Assembly (NCBI GenBank): GCA_037892935.1
Contig: JAYXKI010000008.1
Location: 1,550,001-1,614,000 of the forward strand
Length of the DNA: 64,000 nt
Direction of reading: 5' to 3'
Origin: Phlebopus portentosus
Taxonomy: Eukaryota > Basidiomycota > Agaricomycetes > Boletales > Boletinellaceae
This document shows positions 1 to 9,758 of this stretch, piece after piece; within the stretch, counting starts at the first letter, position 1, and each line of letters begins with the position of its first letter. The position numbers were made by a program, and so were the translations under genes. A model generated the notes under the pieces. It was given only the letters and a program-made list of their open reading frames with translations. It had not been told where the DNA came from and searched no databases.

Positions 1-1064
1 GCTTCTGCGAGGTCGAAAGGCAAAACTGCTTCGACTCCATGGGCCATGTAATACGGGGACATTTCTGTTGCTCTGTTGATCGTGATTCTTTCTGCCCAAA
101 ATACCGAGTCAGCGTGATCACTCCAATGCTTGTCATTACCGTCTGCAGCTTTAATCAAGGCTTCCTGTATGTCGAAATGTCTGCGTTCGACTAATCCATT
201 TGCACGTGAGTTGTATGACGAAATCCAAATGTGGTTAATGTGATACCGTGTCTTCAAGTAATCTAGCATGGCAACGAATGGTGTGCCGTTATCGGTAACG
301 AGTTTGGGGCACACTCCATATTGACACAAAAGGTTCTGGAAGATAAACTGGCCTACGGTCTTACCAGTTTCTTCACGAAGAAGTCTAAATTTAGGATACG
401 TGGTTAACGAACAACGTGCATGCACGATATATCGGAATCCACTCGATTTTGGCATGACCTTCGAGTCAATATGGATGCGTTGGAACAGAGGGGCTACCTC
501 CGGTACATTCGGTGGGATAAGAATATTCTTCGTCTGGCGTATCTGGCACTCATGACAGGTGCGCACAAAATACTTCACGTCCTGTCCTAAGGACGGCCAC
601 CAAAATCTCTCCAGCAGTCGCATTTGAGTGCAGAAAATTCCTTTGTGTCCTAGATCGTCATGAGCTTGCTTAACTAGGTCCCATCTGCGTTTCGCTTCTA
701 TTACGACTTGGTGCCAGCCGTTCCATGCTTTTCTCCACAGACGGCCTCCCTTCACGAAGAAGTCAGCTGCGTACCTGATTAGCTTCGCATAGCCACTATT
801 GCTAAGATTGTCTGGGTGTGTGAGATGCGTGATTAGCTTCGTGATGTCATCTAAGCGGCTATCCTTCCTTCTTGCAGATTCCATAGAAGAAAATAGGTCC
901 TCGGTCGCTGTTTCACTAGGTGTTCCACCCTGTTGTGCTACTTGGTATGTCGAAACCAGCTCTTCTATCACAAAACTGTACATTTCGTCTACCCAGTCTT
1001 CGTACATTTCATCCGGAGGGGGGTCTTCTTCAGCTGCTCTTTGTCTGGATAATCCATCAGTATA
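1..1064 (-). pseudogene. Integrase of element A (partial, no upstream start)
   Basis: Open on the minus strand from about 1064 to the window edge. It matches the integrase of element Y almost colinearly: the zinc-binding HHCC block (AHDDLGHKG, then CHEC), the first catalytic Asp in the RIHID segment, the second Asp in the TDNG segment and the catalytic Glu in the LVERR segment are all visible. The domain joins viral cDNA to target DNA. The C-terminal part lies outside the window. On its upstream side it is separated from the RNase H segment by an in-frame TGA at 1065-1067, so the polyprotein can no longer be made. Family assignment is firm; function is lost by inference. Confidence 0.85.
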
Positions 1065-1544
1065 TCAGAAATCGGCTGCTGGGATGTGTCTGAGCTTGAA
1101 ACTGAAGAGAAGGATACCTGCGATCCATCTGTTAATGGTTGCATTGGGCTGCAGGTCGGGATTGTTAATCATCCCCTTGATGTATGCTGCATCCATTTCG
1201 ACTACTAGATTCCGGACTCCGATGAGATACAGTTGCATCGCGTGCAATGCTCGAAATAAGCTGTATAACTCGATTTTTGGCTGTGAATACGATGCCTGGG
1301 TCTGATTCCAGTTAATAGAACTGAATTGATTGATCCTTCACCTTCCATCTGAGTGCTCTTGTCCTAAATACCAACCAACTCCAATAATAGACGAGTCTAC
1401 TGCCAAGATTACTTCATTATCTGACATGTAGTCGATTGTGCACAGCGCGGGACAAAGAATAACAGCTTGCTTTAGTTCATCCATTGCGTTCTGTTCTTTG
1501 TCTGTCCACGCAAAAATCTGGTTCTTCCTTGTCATGCGGTACAA
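1065..1544 (-). pseudogene. RNase H domain of element A, broken
   Basis: Two minus-strand open pieces (1338-1544 and 1065-1247) in shifted frames together cover the RNase H domain of a Ty3 polyprotein. Visible signatures are the first catalytic Asp in LAVDSSIIGVGWYLGQ, the aspartate in VVEMDAAYIKGMINN and the downstream arginine-rich end preceding TDGLSR. The homologous domain of element Y is at 19209-19652 and is nearly colinear. A reading-frame change separates it from the reverse transcriptase at about 1540, and the piece ends at TGA 1065-1067. It would degrade the RNA of RNA/DNA hybrids during reverse transcription if intact. Confidence 0.8.
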
Positions 1545-2945
1545 TGGGCGAGTTTCGAATAATCCTTGACGAAAATCTGAAGGACTCCTACTGTTCCCAG
1601 AAATCCTCTGACTTCCATCAGCATTCTACATGGCGGCCAATCTCGTATCTTCTGTACTTTCGAATCATCTGGCTTGCGTCCCTGGTACGTCAACTTGTGT
1701 CCCACGAATACGGCTGACTCCACACACGGAACCAACTTCTTTCCCGAAAATGTTCCTCCTACAGCCTTCATTCGCTGCAAAATTCTGTTCACATCACATA
1801 TATGCTCATACACAAAATGACGAATATCGGAGTTTCCCGGTATGGTCTCGTACGAACTGTCTGGTAGCTCGTATCGTGATTTCGGACCTAAACCGGGTGC
1901 ATTGTCTGCGAAAGGGTTCGTAACGTGCGGAATCTCGTCCTGAAGGATAAAGGCCACGTCGTTATGTATAATCTGCAAGGAATTGGTGTATCCCATTGGT
2001 AGAACTGTCATTCGAAATGTTCCCAAGGGTGTCTGGAACGTAGTAAGATCTTGTGAGTGTTCGTCAAGCTTTCTTTGGTCGAAGGCAACAAATAAATCCA
2101 ACTCCGTGTAACAAGCTCATCCTCCACTACTCTCCGCAATCGTTTCGACGTTCGGTGGTACTGCCGAGTCCTTAACCATAACCACATTAAGATCCTGCAA
2201 GTCGATGATGGATCATAACGTTTCTTTGTCTTTCTTTACCAAGCAAAACCATCTGGATCGATATGACAAATTCGACAGTTCAATAACCCCGTTGCAAATC
2301 TTCTCTCGAATAAGTTTGAGGGCCTTGTCATGAATTCCCGGGGGAATTAGAATGCTCTTGTGCTGCCACGGTATATGCAGTATTGTGGGAATGCGTATTG
2401 GGTCGAAATACGTCGGATCGAGTGTTCCGCGTTCGGATTCGGTCCATGCTAATGCTTCTTCCTGCAACATAATTAGATTCTTCACTAACAACCTCTCCAC
2501 CGGCCACAGAAAGGTATTCTCATCGATCTTCAGTGCTTCCATCCTTTCGGCAGTTACACGACCCGTGGGTTCGAATGGCTTTGGTACAACTGGCATCTCG
2601 GGCATCCCTCTCAACAGATCCGGATGCTGCCTTCGTACAATCCTGTACTCTTCTGGAAGGACTCCCGGGATCGGCCTGACTTTCTGCGCTACTCATTTGT
2701 AAGCATTACTGCCACGTCTTCTTCTTCTGGGGTTTCTAAAACACATGAACGATATGACCGTTCTTCTTTGTCAGTAGTATAGCAATTTTTGTTTAATAAA
2801 TAAGGCAATCGTTGGTTGAAAAGAGATGGGATCATGTGTGAAATAAATTTGAAATCATAAGAAAATACCTGAACCGGCAATTGGTTACTACCATTCTCAT
2901 CTCGCCAATTTCTCTCAATCAGTTCCTCGACGCTTGCGGAAAACC
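1532..2945 (-). pseudogene. Reverse transcriptase of element A, decayed
   Basis: Pieces at 2689-2880, 2213-2614 and 1532-2101 match the reverse transcriptase of Y in order. Visible are the segments YRSCVLETPEEED, RSRWFCLVKKD, TTFQTPLGTFRMTVLPMG and VRGFLGTVGVL. The active-site box, YADD in Y, has become FADN here, so the copy is catalytically dead as well as frameshifted. The pol frame is entered from gag by a predicted -1 shift at GGGTTTT (complement of 2940-2946); the protein read after that shift (GFSASVEELIER) is conserved with Y (GFSADVEELILR), which supports the shift. The break into RNase H lies at about 1540. Confidence 0.83.
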
Positions 2946-5312
2946 CTTTGGAAGTGGTTCTCGCACAATCGTTCGAATTCCGGTGGCCACTTTGCTTTGC
3001 TTTCTGCGATCGTTCAGGTCCGTTAAGGTGATATGTTGGTCACCTGACGTGTAATCCTTCATTTCGCACTCCATAATAGCGAAAAACGGTCTCCCCAACA
3101 AAGCCTAGAAGAGAGCGTTCGGAACGACTTGCACTTGGAGCGAAATGTCAATTCTGGCTATCGTGAACTTTGCGTTAGAGATCATGCCGATGGTAGATGA
3201 CCTAGCTGTGTCTGCTGTCTCGAGGATCATTCCTTTGTCAGGGGATAGGGGTATCTGAAGCTTCTCCCATACATCTTCGCGGAGCAGACACACTACGGCT
3301 CCCTGGTCAAGCATGCATTCAACTTCCAGAGTGTCTTCAATCAACGCGCTAATGGTCCTGAGGGGCATGGATGCCTCTGCGGCAATGCCTTGTCCACTGA
3401 GCGCCAGTATTTCTTCTGTCAAAAGTGTTTCGCTTGTTTCGACTTGTTCTGATGCGAAACACCCAACTTGTAATGTAAGTGAATCATCCACGACCTCACC
3501 ATATTTGACTTCTGCCGCGTTGTATCTCTTCACCGTCATCAACTCCTTCATCTGTTTCCTAATGTCTGGGGTGATCAAAAGGAGTTCACATTGACTGATG
3601 GTGATAGGGGTATCGAGGGTACGAGTCAGAACATTGGAGACTGTGCTCGAGTCTTCTATTGGTACGATGTATTTATACTGGGGTTGTGATTTCCTGGTAA
3701 TGTCATCCTGCTGCGGTGACTGGAGTGACCTTGTCGAGGGCCGCGCGCCACTCGGTGGTGCGGGCTGCAGTTTTGCCTGCGCCTTCTTATGAGGCTGAAC
3801 TCTAGGGATCTCTATGCCATCAGGCTTCATTCTTCGTCCACCAGCTGCCTTCTTCTTTGCCTTGTTAATCAAAATCTCCAAACGTTCGATGTCGTAATTT
3901 TCCTGCTCGTCCTGATCTTCTTTGTCGTGACTATATGCGTACGCTGGACCAGCTTGATGGCTATATACAGGCACAACCGACTCGACCATCCCTACTGTGT
4001 GTGTCGCCGGGGCTTTAGCATGAAAGCTATCGATTTGTTCTTTGAGATTGTTCCCTGGTAGCGACCTCGTAATGAGACCGCCGTTTGGCAACACAATTCT
4101 TCCATCCGGGCTCCTAATGCACTTTCCGGCTTGGATGTACTCAAGAACCTTCGTACATGATCAAATATAGTGTCCTGCTTTGCCGCAGAAGTTACAAACT
4201 GGGTTCTACAGGGTTTTGCTATGTTCTACCCCTGGTCAATGCGGAACGTTCCCTTTGCTCAGGGCATTGAGCGTAACCTGAAAACTCTTCAACATATCCA
4301 TTACCTTGGCCAAATCTACTTCTTCTTTCTTTACGATACTTGTCGAAGCTTCTCTGGTAGCTGGGGGTGGAAAGTTACTGCTGAAACTGCCCACAATCTT
4401 TCCTCCCAGCACGAAATTCGAATGTTCGAGCATGTCCTTAATCTTGTAAGGCGTAGACGAATTGTGGTCTGGTAGCTTGATCTCGATATGATGAATGAGC
4501 GCCTCTCTAAGGTCTCCTGTAATTCCCATCAGGAACATCTCGTCAGGTTGGGACTCCAAGATCTTTCCATTCATTATAAGATACTTAGAGCGCCTGATGA
4601 ATTCTCGATGATATTCGCCTAGGTCTTCTCAGTTCTTGATCCCTTTCTTTGCCCATTCTAGGACCAAATGCTCCAGTTCTCCCTTGGAGTAGTGTTTCTC
4701 TGCCGTGAGACTTGGGTATAGAGCTATAATCTCTCTCTTCACCATCTCCACATCAGGGTTTGGGTTGTTAATCTCATCGGTAGTCTTCCAAAGTTCCACG
4801 ACGTCGGTCTTTGCATAGTACAAGAACTTCCGGACGTGATCTCTATTGTTCCACGTGGCCTGTCTTGCGATCTCTGCAACGTCTTCGAAGAACCTAGGGA
4901 GTTCCTTTGGTTCTAAGCTGTCAAACATTGCGGCACGTTTGTCCCCACGTGAGGGCGGTTGGTACGCCATTGCGGTTTGTCGATTTGTAAGTTGTTGTAA
5001 TACGTTAGCGTTAGCAGACAGACGAGCTATTACTGCTGCGTTGCTGGCTAAAATCTGTTGAGTTACGGTAGGTAGTTGGTAATTGGTAGGCGGGCTAGCT
5101 GGTCTGCTCGGTGATCCTGGGGTGGAAACTGGCACGGATGAGAGGTTGGGAAGTTCTGAATCGGCAATGGTAGATGGGGAATGATCTAGGGAATCGGTGT
5201 TGAAAGGAATGGCCCTAACGGATTGTCGCAAGGGTGTTTCACTGTGTTCCGTGTTTTCCGCAGCAGAATGTAAGTTGCGATTGACAATCCTAGGCCTTCG
5301 AGTCGGCGGCAA
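2919..5312 (-). pseudogene. Gag-protease region of element A, decayed
   Basis: Minus-strand pieces 4629-5312, 4236-4574, 3105-4094 and 2919-3101 follow the Gag-protease frame of Y. The capsid-like part begins near GDKRAAMFDSLEPKELPRFF and includes YYAKTDVVELW. The protease-like part has the segment ECMLDQGAVVCLLREDVWEKL, with DQG where Ty3 proteases usually have DSG or DTG. The frame ends at TGA 2919-2921, the same position relative to the frameshift heptamer as in Y. The first in-frame ATG is at 4970, just before AYQPPSRGDKRA; upstream of it the frame stays open for more than 100 codons with only one ATG in any frame back to the LTR. Confidence 0.83.
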
Positions 5313-5431
5313 AACCTGATGTTCTACAGGGACTCGAGCGGATTGGTTACGTGTAACTCATCTGCTAGATGAATTTGGCAGGGTATTTGTAATGGTTGGA
5401 CAGTGAAATCCCCCTCGCTGTGGGCTCCACT

Positions 5432-6613
5432 TGAAACTCCTATGGACGTTCTGATGCCGGACAGGGAGTGTATAGTTCGAGGGGCTGCCCTAGAATATCT
5501 TCAAACGGTCAGCAGAGAATTACACCCGAGCTAAGGGCACGAAGGAGTGGAGGGAAATAGGGATATATAATGGAAGGGCTTGGTGAGAACTGGGGGTATG
5601 AGGGAAGTGCTCGAGCAGGAATTCCGAGGGTAGGCTTCTCCTGAGATCGATGGTGGCTGTGCAAAGGCTTAATCGACTCTCCGGCTCAGCTGCGAGCTCT
5701 GGACTAAAGCCAACAAACCCAAGGCACAAGAACTAAACTAACTAAGCTCCGCTAGTCAAACCACCAACCCGAACGTGACTAATCGACTGTGCTGACACAC
5801 TGGTAAGCAACTGCAGTCGATCTCACTTGTAGTCTTAAGTGTCGGATTGCGGCGTAATGGTTCAAAATGCGATACGATGGACGAAGGATAATTGTTGAGT
5901 ATGTTGAAATGTGATGCGAGGGATGGAGGTGCAAAATGATGACGGAAAGAGGATCAAGAGAATCAAAGGATATGTGTGGGACGATGGAACCAACCGTTTC
6001 TGATCAAAACAATGCGGAACAATGCCGGGCTGGACTTGAGGAAGCGGAGAGTGGAATGTCAAGAGGAAAGGGGTGATATGGTGTCCTTTCCCGATGACAA
6101 TGGAGAGGAGAAGGTGTTGCGAGACCAAATGCGAGTGGCATGCAGAGTAACTGGGTTACGAGCGAAACCAGGTGAAACGGTTCAGAACATATAAGGAGGT
6201 TTTGGTTCGGGTGAGAGAAGTAAGAGGAGCCTTTGTACGATCACAGTGAACTATATGAACATACGAACAGCTCTGCTATGAAGAGAGATCACCAATCGAC
6301 TGTACAGAACACGAAATGTCGTATATTAGAACATAGAGATGAGAGAGTCCACTACGAACAAGTAGACTAGAGGTCGAGGGACTTTGAGACGATGTGAGAA
6401 CTGTAAGCTAAGCTCCCACTCAGCTCCGACTAAGCTGTCCTTCTACTACAAGAGTCGTGCTATATTTATACTATATGTCCAAGACTGAGCCTCCCAGTGA
6501 TCAGAGAACCTACATCATAAAGAAAAGGGAACGCATATCGCTATCTACAAAGGAGAGGAGTGCATATGAATGGTTTAAGGGACACATAGGTCAAAAGAAA
6601 CAATACTAAGCAT
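5432..6613 (-). repeat. 5' LTR of element A, inner part
   Basis: Minus-strand LTR of family alpha. Its inner end (reverse complement of TGAAACTCC at 5432) abuts the PBS-like sequence TGGAGCCC. It aligns over its length with the LTRs of C (31747-33375, 39607-41206) and B (41909-43526). It is interrupted at 6613 by the CACTA-like element and resumes at 28221. The last three bases, CAT (6611-6613), are the target duplication of that insertion. Short frames inside it (for example 5520-5729) are not genes. Confidence 0.88.
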
Positions 6614-7065
6614 CACAGCAGGCAAAGGTTGGTTTCGGCAGGGCCGCGATAACGAGCGACAGTAGAAACGAAATTAATAATTGCGTCAATGATTGCGGCA
6701 GGGTTGTGACTTATTGATGCAATGTGCCTGTCGGCTTTGTTGAGACAATAAATTGTGTAATTGATTGCAAAAGGGGTTTCGACCTATCTGAGATTACAAA
6801 TTGCAACATGTTTGCCACGGAAAGGGAAATTTGAAGTTGCGTCACGGTGGCAATTTATTAAGTCACTCGTGATTTCCCCCTTTGTGAGATTTCAAATGTC
6901 ACACTTGACACGATTTGTAATTTCGCCACCGGGTGGGTGATCAATGGGCGATCAGCGGGTCGTTCTGCGGGCGATCACTGCATCCAGTGGGCGATCAGCG
7001 GTCCGTTCAGTGGGTGATCAGCAGGCGATCACCACATTCAGTGGGCGATCTGCGGGCGATGGGAT
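6614..7065 (+). repeat. Left inverted repeat and subterminal array of CACTA-like element I
   Basis: About 320 bp (6614-6935) match the complement of roughly 27900-28220 with scattered differences. They are followed by 6936-7065, where the motif GGGCGATCAGCGGG/CAGTGGGCGATC recurs about every 13-30 bp. The short open frames here are repeat translations, not genes. Confidence 0.82.
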
Positions 7066-7153
7066 GCATCAATTTCTTGTCTTCTTGCCACCGTCATCCT
7101 CCATCCTGTCTTTCTTCACCGTCCCTGCTTACTTTAATGACTCGTAACATTAG

Positions 7154-7428
7154 GCAACTGCACGACCTTAACAGATCAAGGCCATGAAGTAAAGCAGATG
7201 AGAATCTAGTGGTCGAGATCACACGCATAGAATCATCCCTGACTCTAGTAAAAGATGACTTGGTATGCTTAACGTTGGCTCCTGAGCTGCGACACATCAA
7301 GAGCGAAATGAAAAAGAAGATGCCGGAATTGAAGTAGGTTCGCGCCTTGTGACACAATGCCATTTTGAAAGTATTGAAACAGGATTTACAGGCCAAAGTG
7401 AATCACGCTGCTCTGGTCGAAAGGATAG
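7154..7428 (+). pseudogene. smc1: smc1 (cohesin subunit) fragment, 5' piece
   Basis: Reads as the second coiled coil of SMC1: QLHDLNRSRP, then ENLVVEITRIESSLTLVKDDL, IKSEMKKKMPELK and LQAKVNHAALVERI, which continues in frame into 25586 after the retrotransposon is removed. It starts at a splice acceptor (TAG, 7151-7153), so genomic DNA with introns was captured rather than a cDNA. Three in-frame stops lie at 7185-7187 (TGA), 7335-7337 (TAG) and 7350-7352 (TGA); each is one C-to-T change from Arg or Gln. Gene identity comes mainly from the 3' piece and from frame continuity. Confidence 0.78.
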
Positions 7429-7887
7429 TGTAAGGACTCGAACATTTTCCTTTTTCTTTTCTGATGTCATCATTTATTTTAATATTCTTTTCTTTTCTTT
7501 TCTTTTTTCTTATGCGCTTATTCATCCTTTTGCCGGAACATTCCACAATGTTCTATCACGCTCACTAATCATCCCATTCCTTGTCATGTGACTTCCCATT
7601 AGGGTAGACCTTTCCCGCACCCAAAGTCTATATAAGTAGATAGTTTGACTCTTTCGTTCCTTGTCTTTCTATTCTACTTACCTTCACTGCGACCTAGGTA
7701 TCTACTCTTGTATTATTAGTTTGCTGAATTCTACTTACCTTCACTGCGACCTAGCGTTCGACGGTCTGGACTTAAGCCTCGTCTTAGCTGTCTTGACCTG
7801 AGCGACGTGTTTGGGATTATCTCATTCACGCTTGTTTGTTGTTGTGTTGGCCTGCCTCGACTCAGTCCTTGAGCCGTCCGCCTAACA
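7429..7887 (+). repeat. 5' LTR of chromovirus 1
   Basis: Begins TGTAAGGACTCG and ends CGCCTAACA. It holds a TATA box and an internal doubled segment (TTCTACTTACCTTCACTGCG at about 7672 and 7730). It matches the 3' LTR at all but one base as far as I can read. Confidence 0.94.
7629..7673 (+). promoter_or_regulatory. TATA box and predicted transcript start/self-primer of chromovirus 1
   Basis: TATATAAG at 7629-7636, then GTCTTTCTATT at 7663-7673, about 34 nt downstream, a normal distance for a pol II start. The second sequence is the exact complement of the PBS at 7889-7899. Start-site position is inference. Confidence 0.65.
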
Positions 7888-8303
7888 TAATAGAAAGACC
7901 TACCTCTGGCTCACGCCCGATTCTGTTGTCATCGAGCGCTCGCCTGTGACGTGTCCCCTGAAGTATATCTTCGAAGGACGACATCGAACGAAACCCGGTT
8001 CCTACCGTGCAGACAACAAACCCCTATCTTGCCCGTCGAAGTCCGATTGACTCCGACGTGACCCGATAGTACCCGAAGTATCAACCAATCACATCACCGT
8101 GGCGCTCCGAATCACCCTTCTCTGGAACTCCCATCAAACCTTCTCGTGGGTAACGCATAGAGTCCAGTCGTCGACAAGTATCTCCTTCATTATCTACCTC
8201 GGAGCCTTTCATTTAGTCATCAATTTCAAAGACGAGCCGGTTATCCGAAGTCGGTCCCGCCCGAACAGCATCCCGATCCCCGTTCCACCCCCAGCCTATC
8301 AAG
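7888..8303 (+). other. PBS and ATG-free leader of chromovirus 1
   Basis: The LTR ends at 7887; AATAGAAAGAC at 7889-7899 is complementary to 7663-7673, the arrangement used for self-priming by Tf1-type elements. The rest of the leader to gag contains no ATG in any frame, and the stretch from the TATA box to 8525 (889 nt) also has none. Confidence 0.7.
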
Positions 8304-9758
8304 GTGGAGCTAACTGACGAGCAACGAGCGGCCCTCCCTGCGAACTCTAGGTGGAGCGCCTCGCGGGGACATTATATCGTCAAAGCAGGAAATCAAGTCT
8401 TCGGCGCCTGGTGGGACGAGACTGCCAAGAGGTGGTACTCCCAGAGGGAAGGAAGGTCCATCCACTGGAGAGTGAAACAAGAAGACGACGTAGACGAGCC
8501 CTCACCTCCTACTCCGACGCAACCAATGGCCCCCTTACCAGAACCATCGGGTTCGACCACCCAAGCGTTGGCCCCCACTGTTGAGCCTTCTCCGGCGTTT
8601 GGAAAGTTCCGAGAACCAGCGCCGCTTATACCGAGTGAAGAAGACGAAGAAGAAGAAGAAGAACACGAGATGTCATTATCGAAGGAAACGATGACTGATC
8701 TTGCGACGGCGGTCGCACTAGCGCTCCAAGCTGCAGGCGAAGGTGCGGACCAAGGATCAAAGGTGTCGAAGAAGGTCCACGTCGCCAAACCAAGAGACTT
8801 CGATGGTGAACACGATTATGTGGACTTCAAGCGAGAGCTGCGCCTCTACATCTACGCATCTGAGTCAGAGTTCAGGACGAACAAGAGTAAGATTATGTTC
8901 GCCCTGTCGTACATGAAGAGTGGTGCTGCGGCTCGCTGGGCAGAGAGTTACACCAGTGGAGCAGTCGATGCAGACGGCAACCTGACGTTCACGGACGCCT
9001 GGGACGCCTTCTTAAAGAAGCTGGACACTTCGTTCGATGACCCTGCCAGATCCCAAAAGGCCTTCGAACGACTAGATGCAATGTACCAAGGAGACCTCAA
9101 CGCCAACGAGTTTTTCAACAAGTTTGACATTTGTCGAGTGGATGCTGGCCTAGCAACAGAGGCACACGACGAATGGTTGATGAGTCGCCTGAAGAGGGCG
9201 CTAAACCCGAAGGTTGTGGAAGGGGTCATGAGATTGCCCAATGAACCGACGTCGTATGAAGAGTTCAAGAAAGCCGCCGTCAAGGTCGACAGGGTCGAGC
9301 ACCAAATCAGGGACCTGATGGCTGAACGTCGGAGAAAGACAATTAGTTCGACAGCGATGAAACCAGCTCCGACACCACCAATGAGACGTTTTATGCCGCC
9401 TCAACAAGCAGCCCGTCCTTTCGTACCCCCCGCTCAAGATCGTCGTGATGCTACAGGAGTAACATATGGAGGCTTAGGACAACCCATGGAGGTGATGATG
9501 AACCAGGCGCATCGTACACGTGCTTGTTACAAGTGTGGTCAGGTGGGCCATTACATCAGAGACTGCCCGCGAGGTCGTGAAGCAATACGTGCCATCATCG
9601 CAGCCTTCGTCCCAGCAGACAGAAAGGCGCTCTTCGAGGAACTCGGCCAAGCAAAGGAATCCTCCTTCGAAGAGGACGACGACGTCGATGTACGAGCGGT
9701 ACCTGCTGAGCTGGAAGAACTCATAGAAGGCGAGGGTTTTCCAGAAGACCAGGCGTAG
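8304..9758 (+). CDS. gag: Gag of chromovirus 1
   Basis: Structural polyprotein that forms the virus-like particle and packages RNA. The open frame gives 484 residues from 8304 (GTG). An N-terminal Trp-rich segment (FGAWWDETAKRWYSQ) precedes an acidic stretch and the capsid domain, with VAKPRDFDGEHDYVDFKREL and YMKSGAAARWAESY, then the CCHC zinc knuckle CYKCGQVGHYIRDC at about residues 409-422. The first ATG of the predicted mRNA is at 8526 (codon 75), but the segment before it is conserved at protein level in copies E and F, so I keep the longer frame and suspect non-AUG initiation. The frame stops at TAG 9756-9758, just after the frameshift heptamer; pol overlaps it in the -1 frame. Confidence 0.88.
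   Translation: MELTDEQRAALPANSRWSASRGHYIVKAGNQVFGAWWDETAKRWYSQREGRSIHWRVKQEDDVDEPSPPTPTQPMAPLPEPSGSTTQALAPTVEPSPAFGKFREPAPLIPSEEDEEEEEEHEMSLSKETMTDLATAVALALQAAGEGADQGSKVSKKVHVAKPRDFDGEHDYVDFKRELRLYIYASESEFRTNKSKIMFALSYMKSGAAARWAESYTSGAVDADGNLTFTDAWDAFLKKLDTSFDDPARSQKAFERLDAMYQGDLNANEFFNKFDICRVDAGLATEAHDEWLMSRLKRALNPKVVEGVMRLPNEPTSYEEFKKAAVKVDRVEHQIRDLMAERRRKTISSTAMKPAPTPPMRRFMPPQQAARPFVPPAQDRRDATGVTYGGLGQPMEVMMNQAHRTRACYKCGQVGHYIRDCPRGREAIRAIIAAFVPADRKALFEELGQAKESSFEEDDDVDVRAVPAELEELIEGEGFPEDQA

Noticed and set aside
6933..7187. Frames of 84 and 67 codons at 6933 and 6944
   Set aside because: They are translations of the GATCGCCC subterminal repeat array; two frames of the same repeat are open simultaneously.
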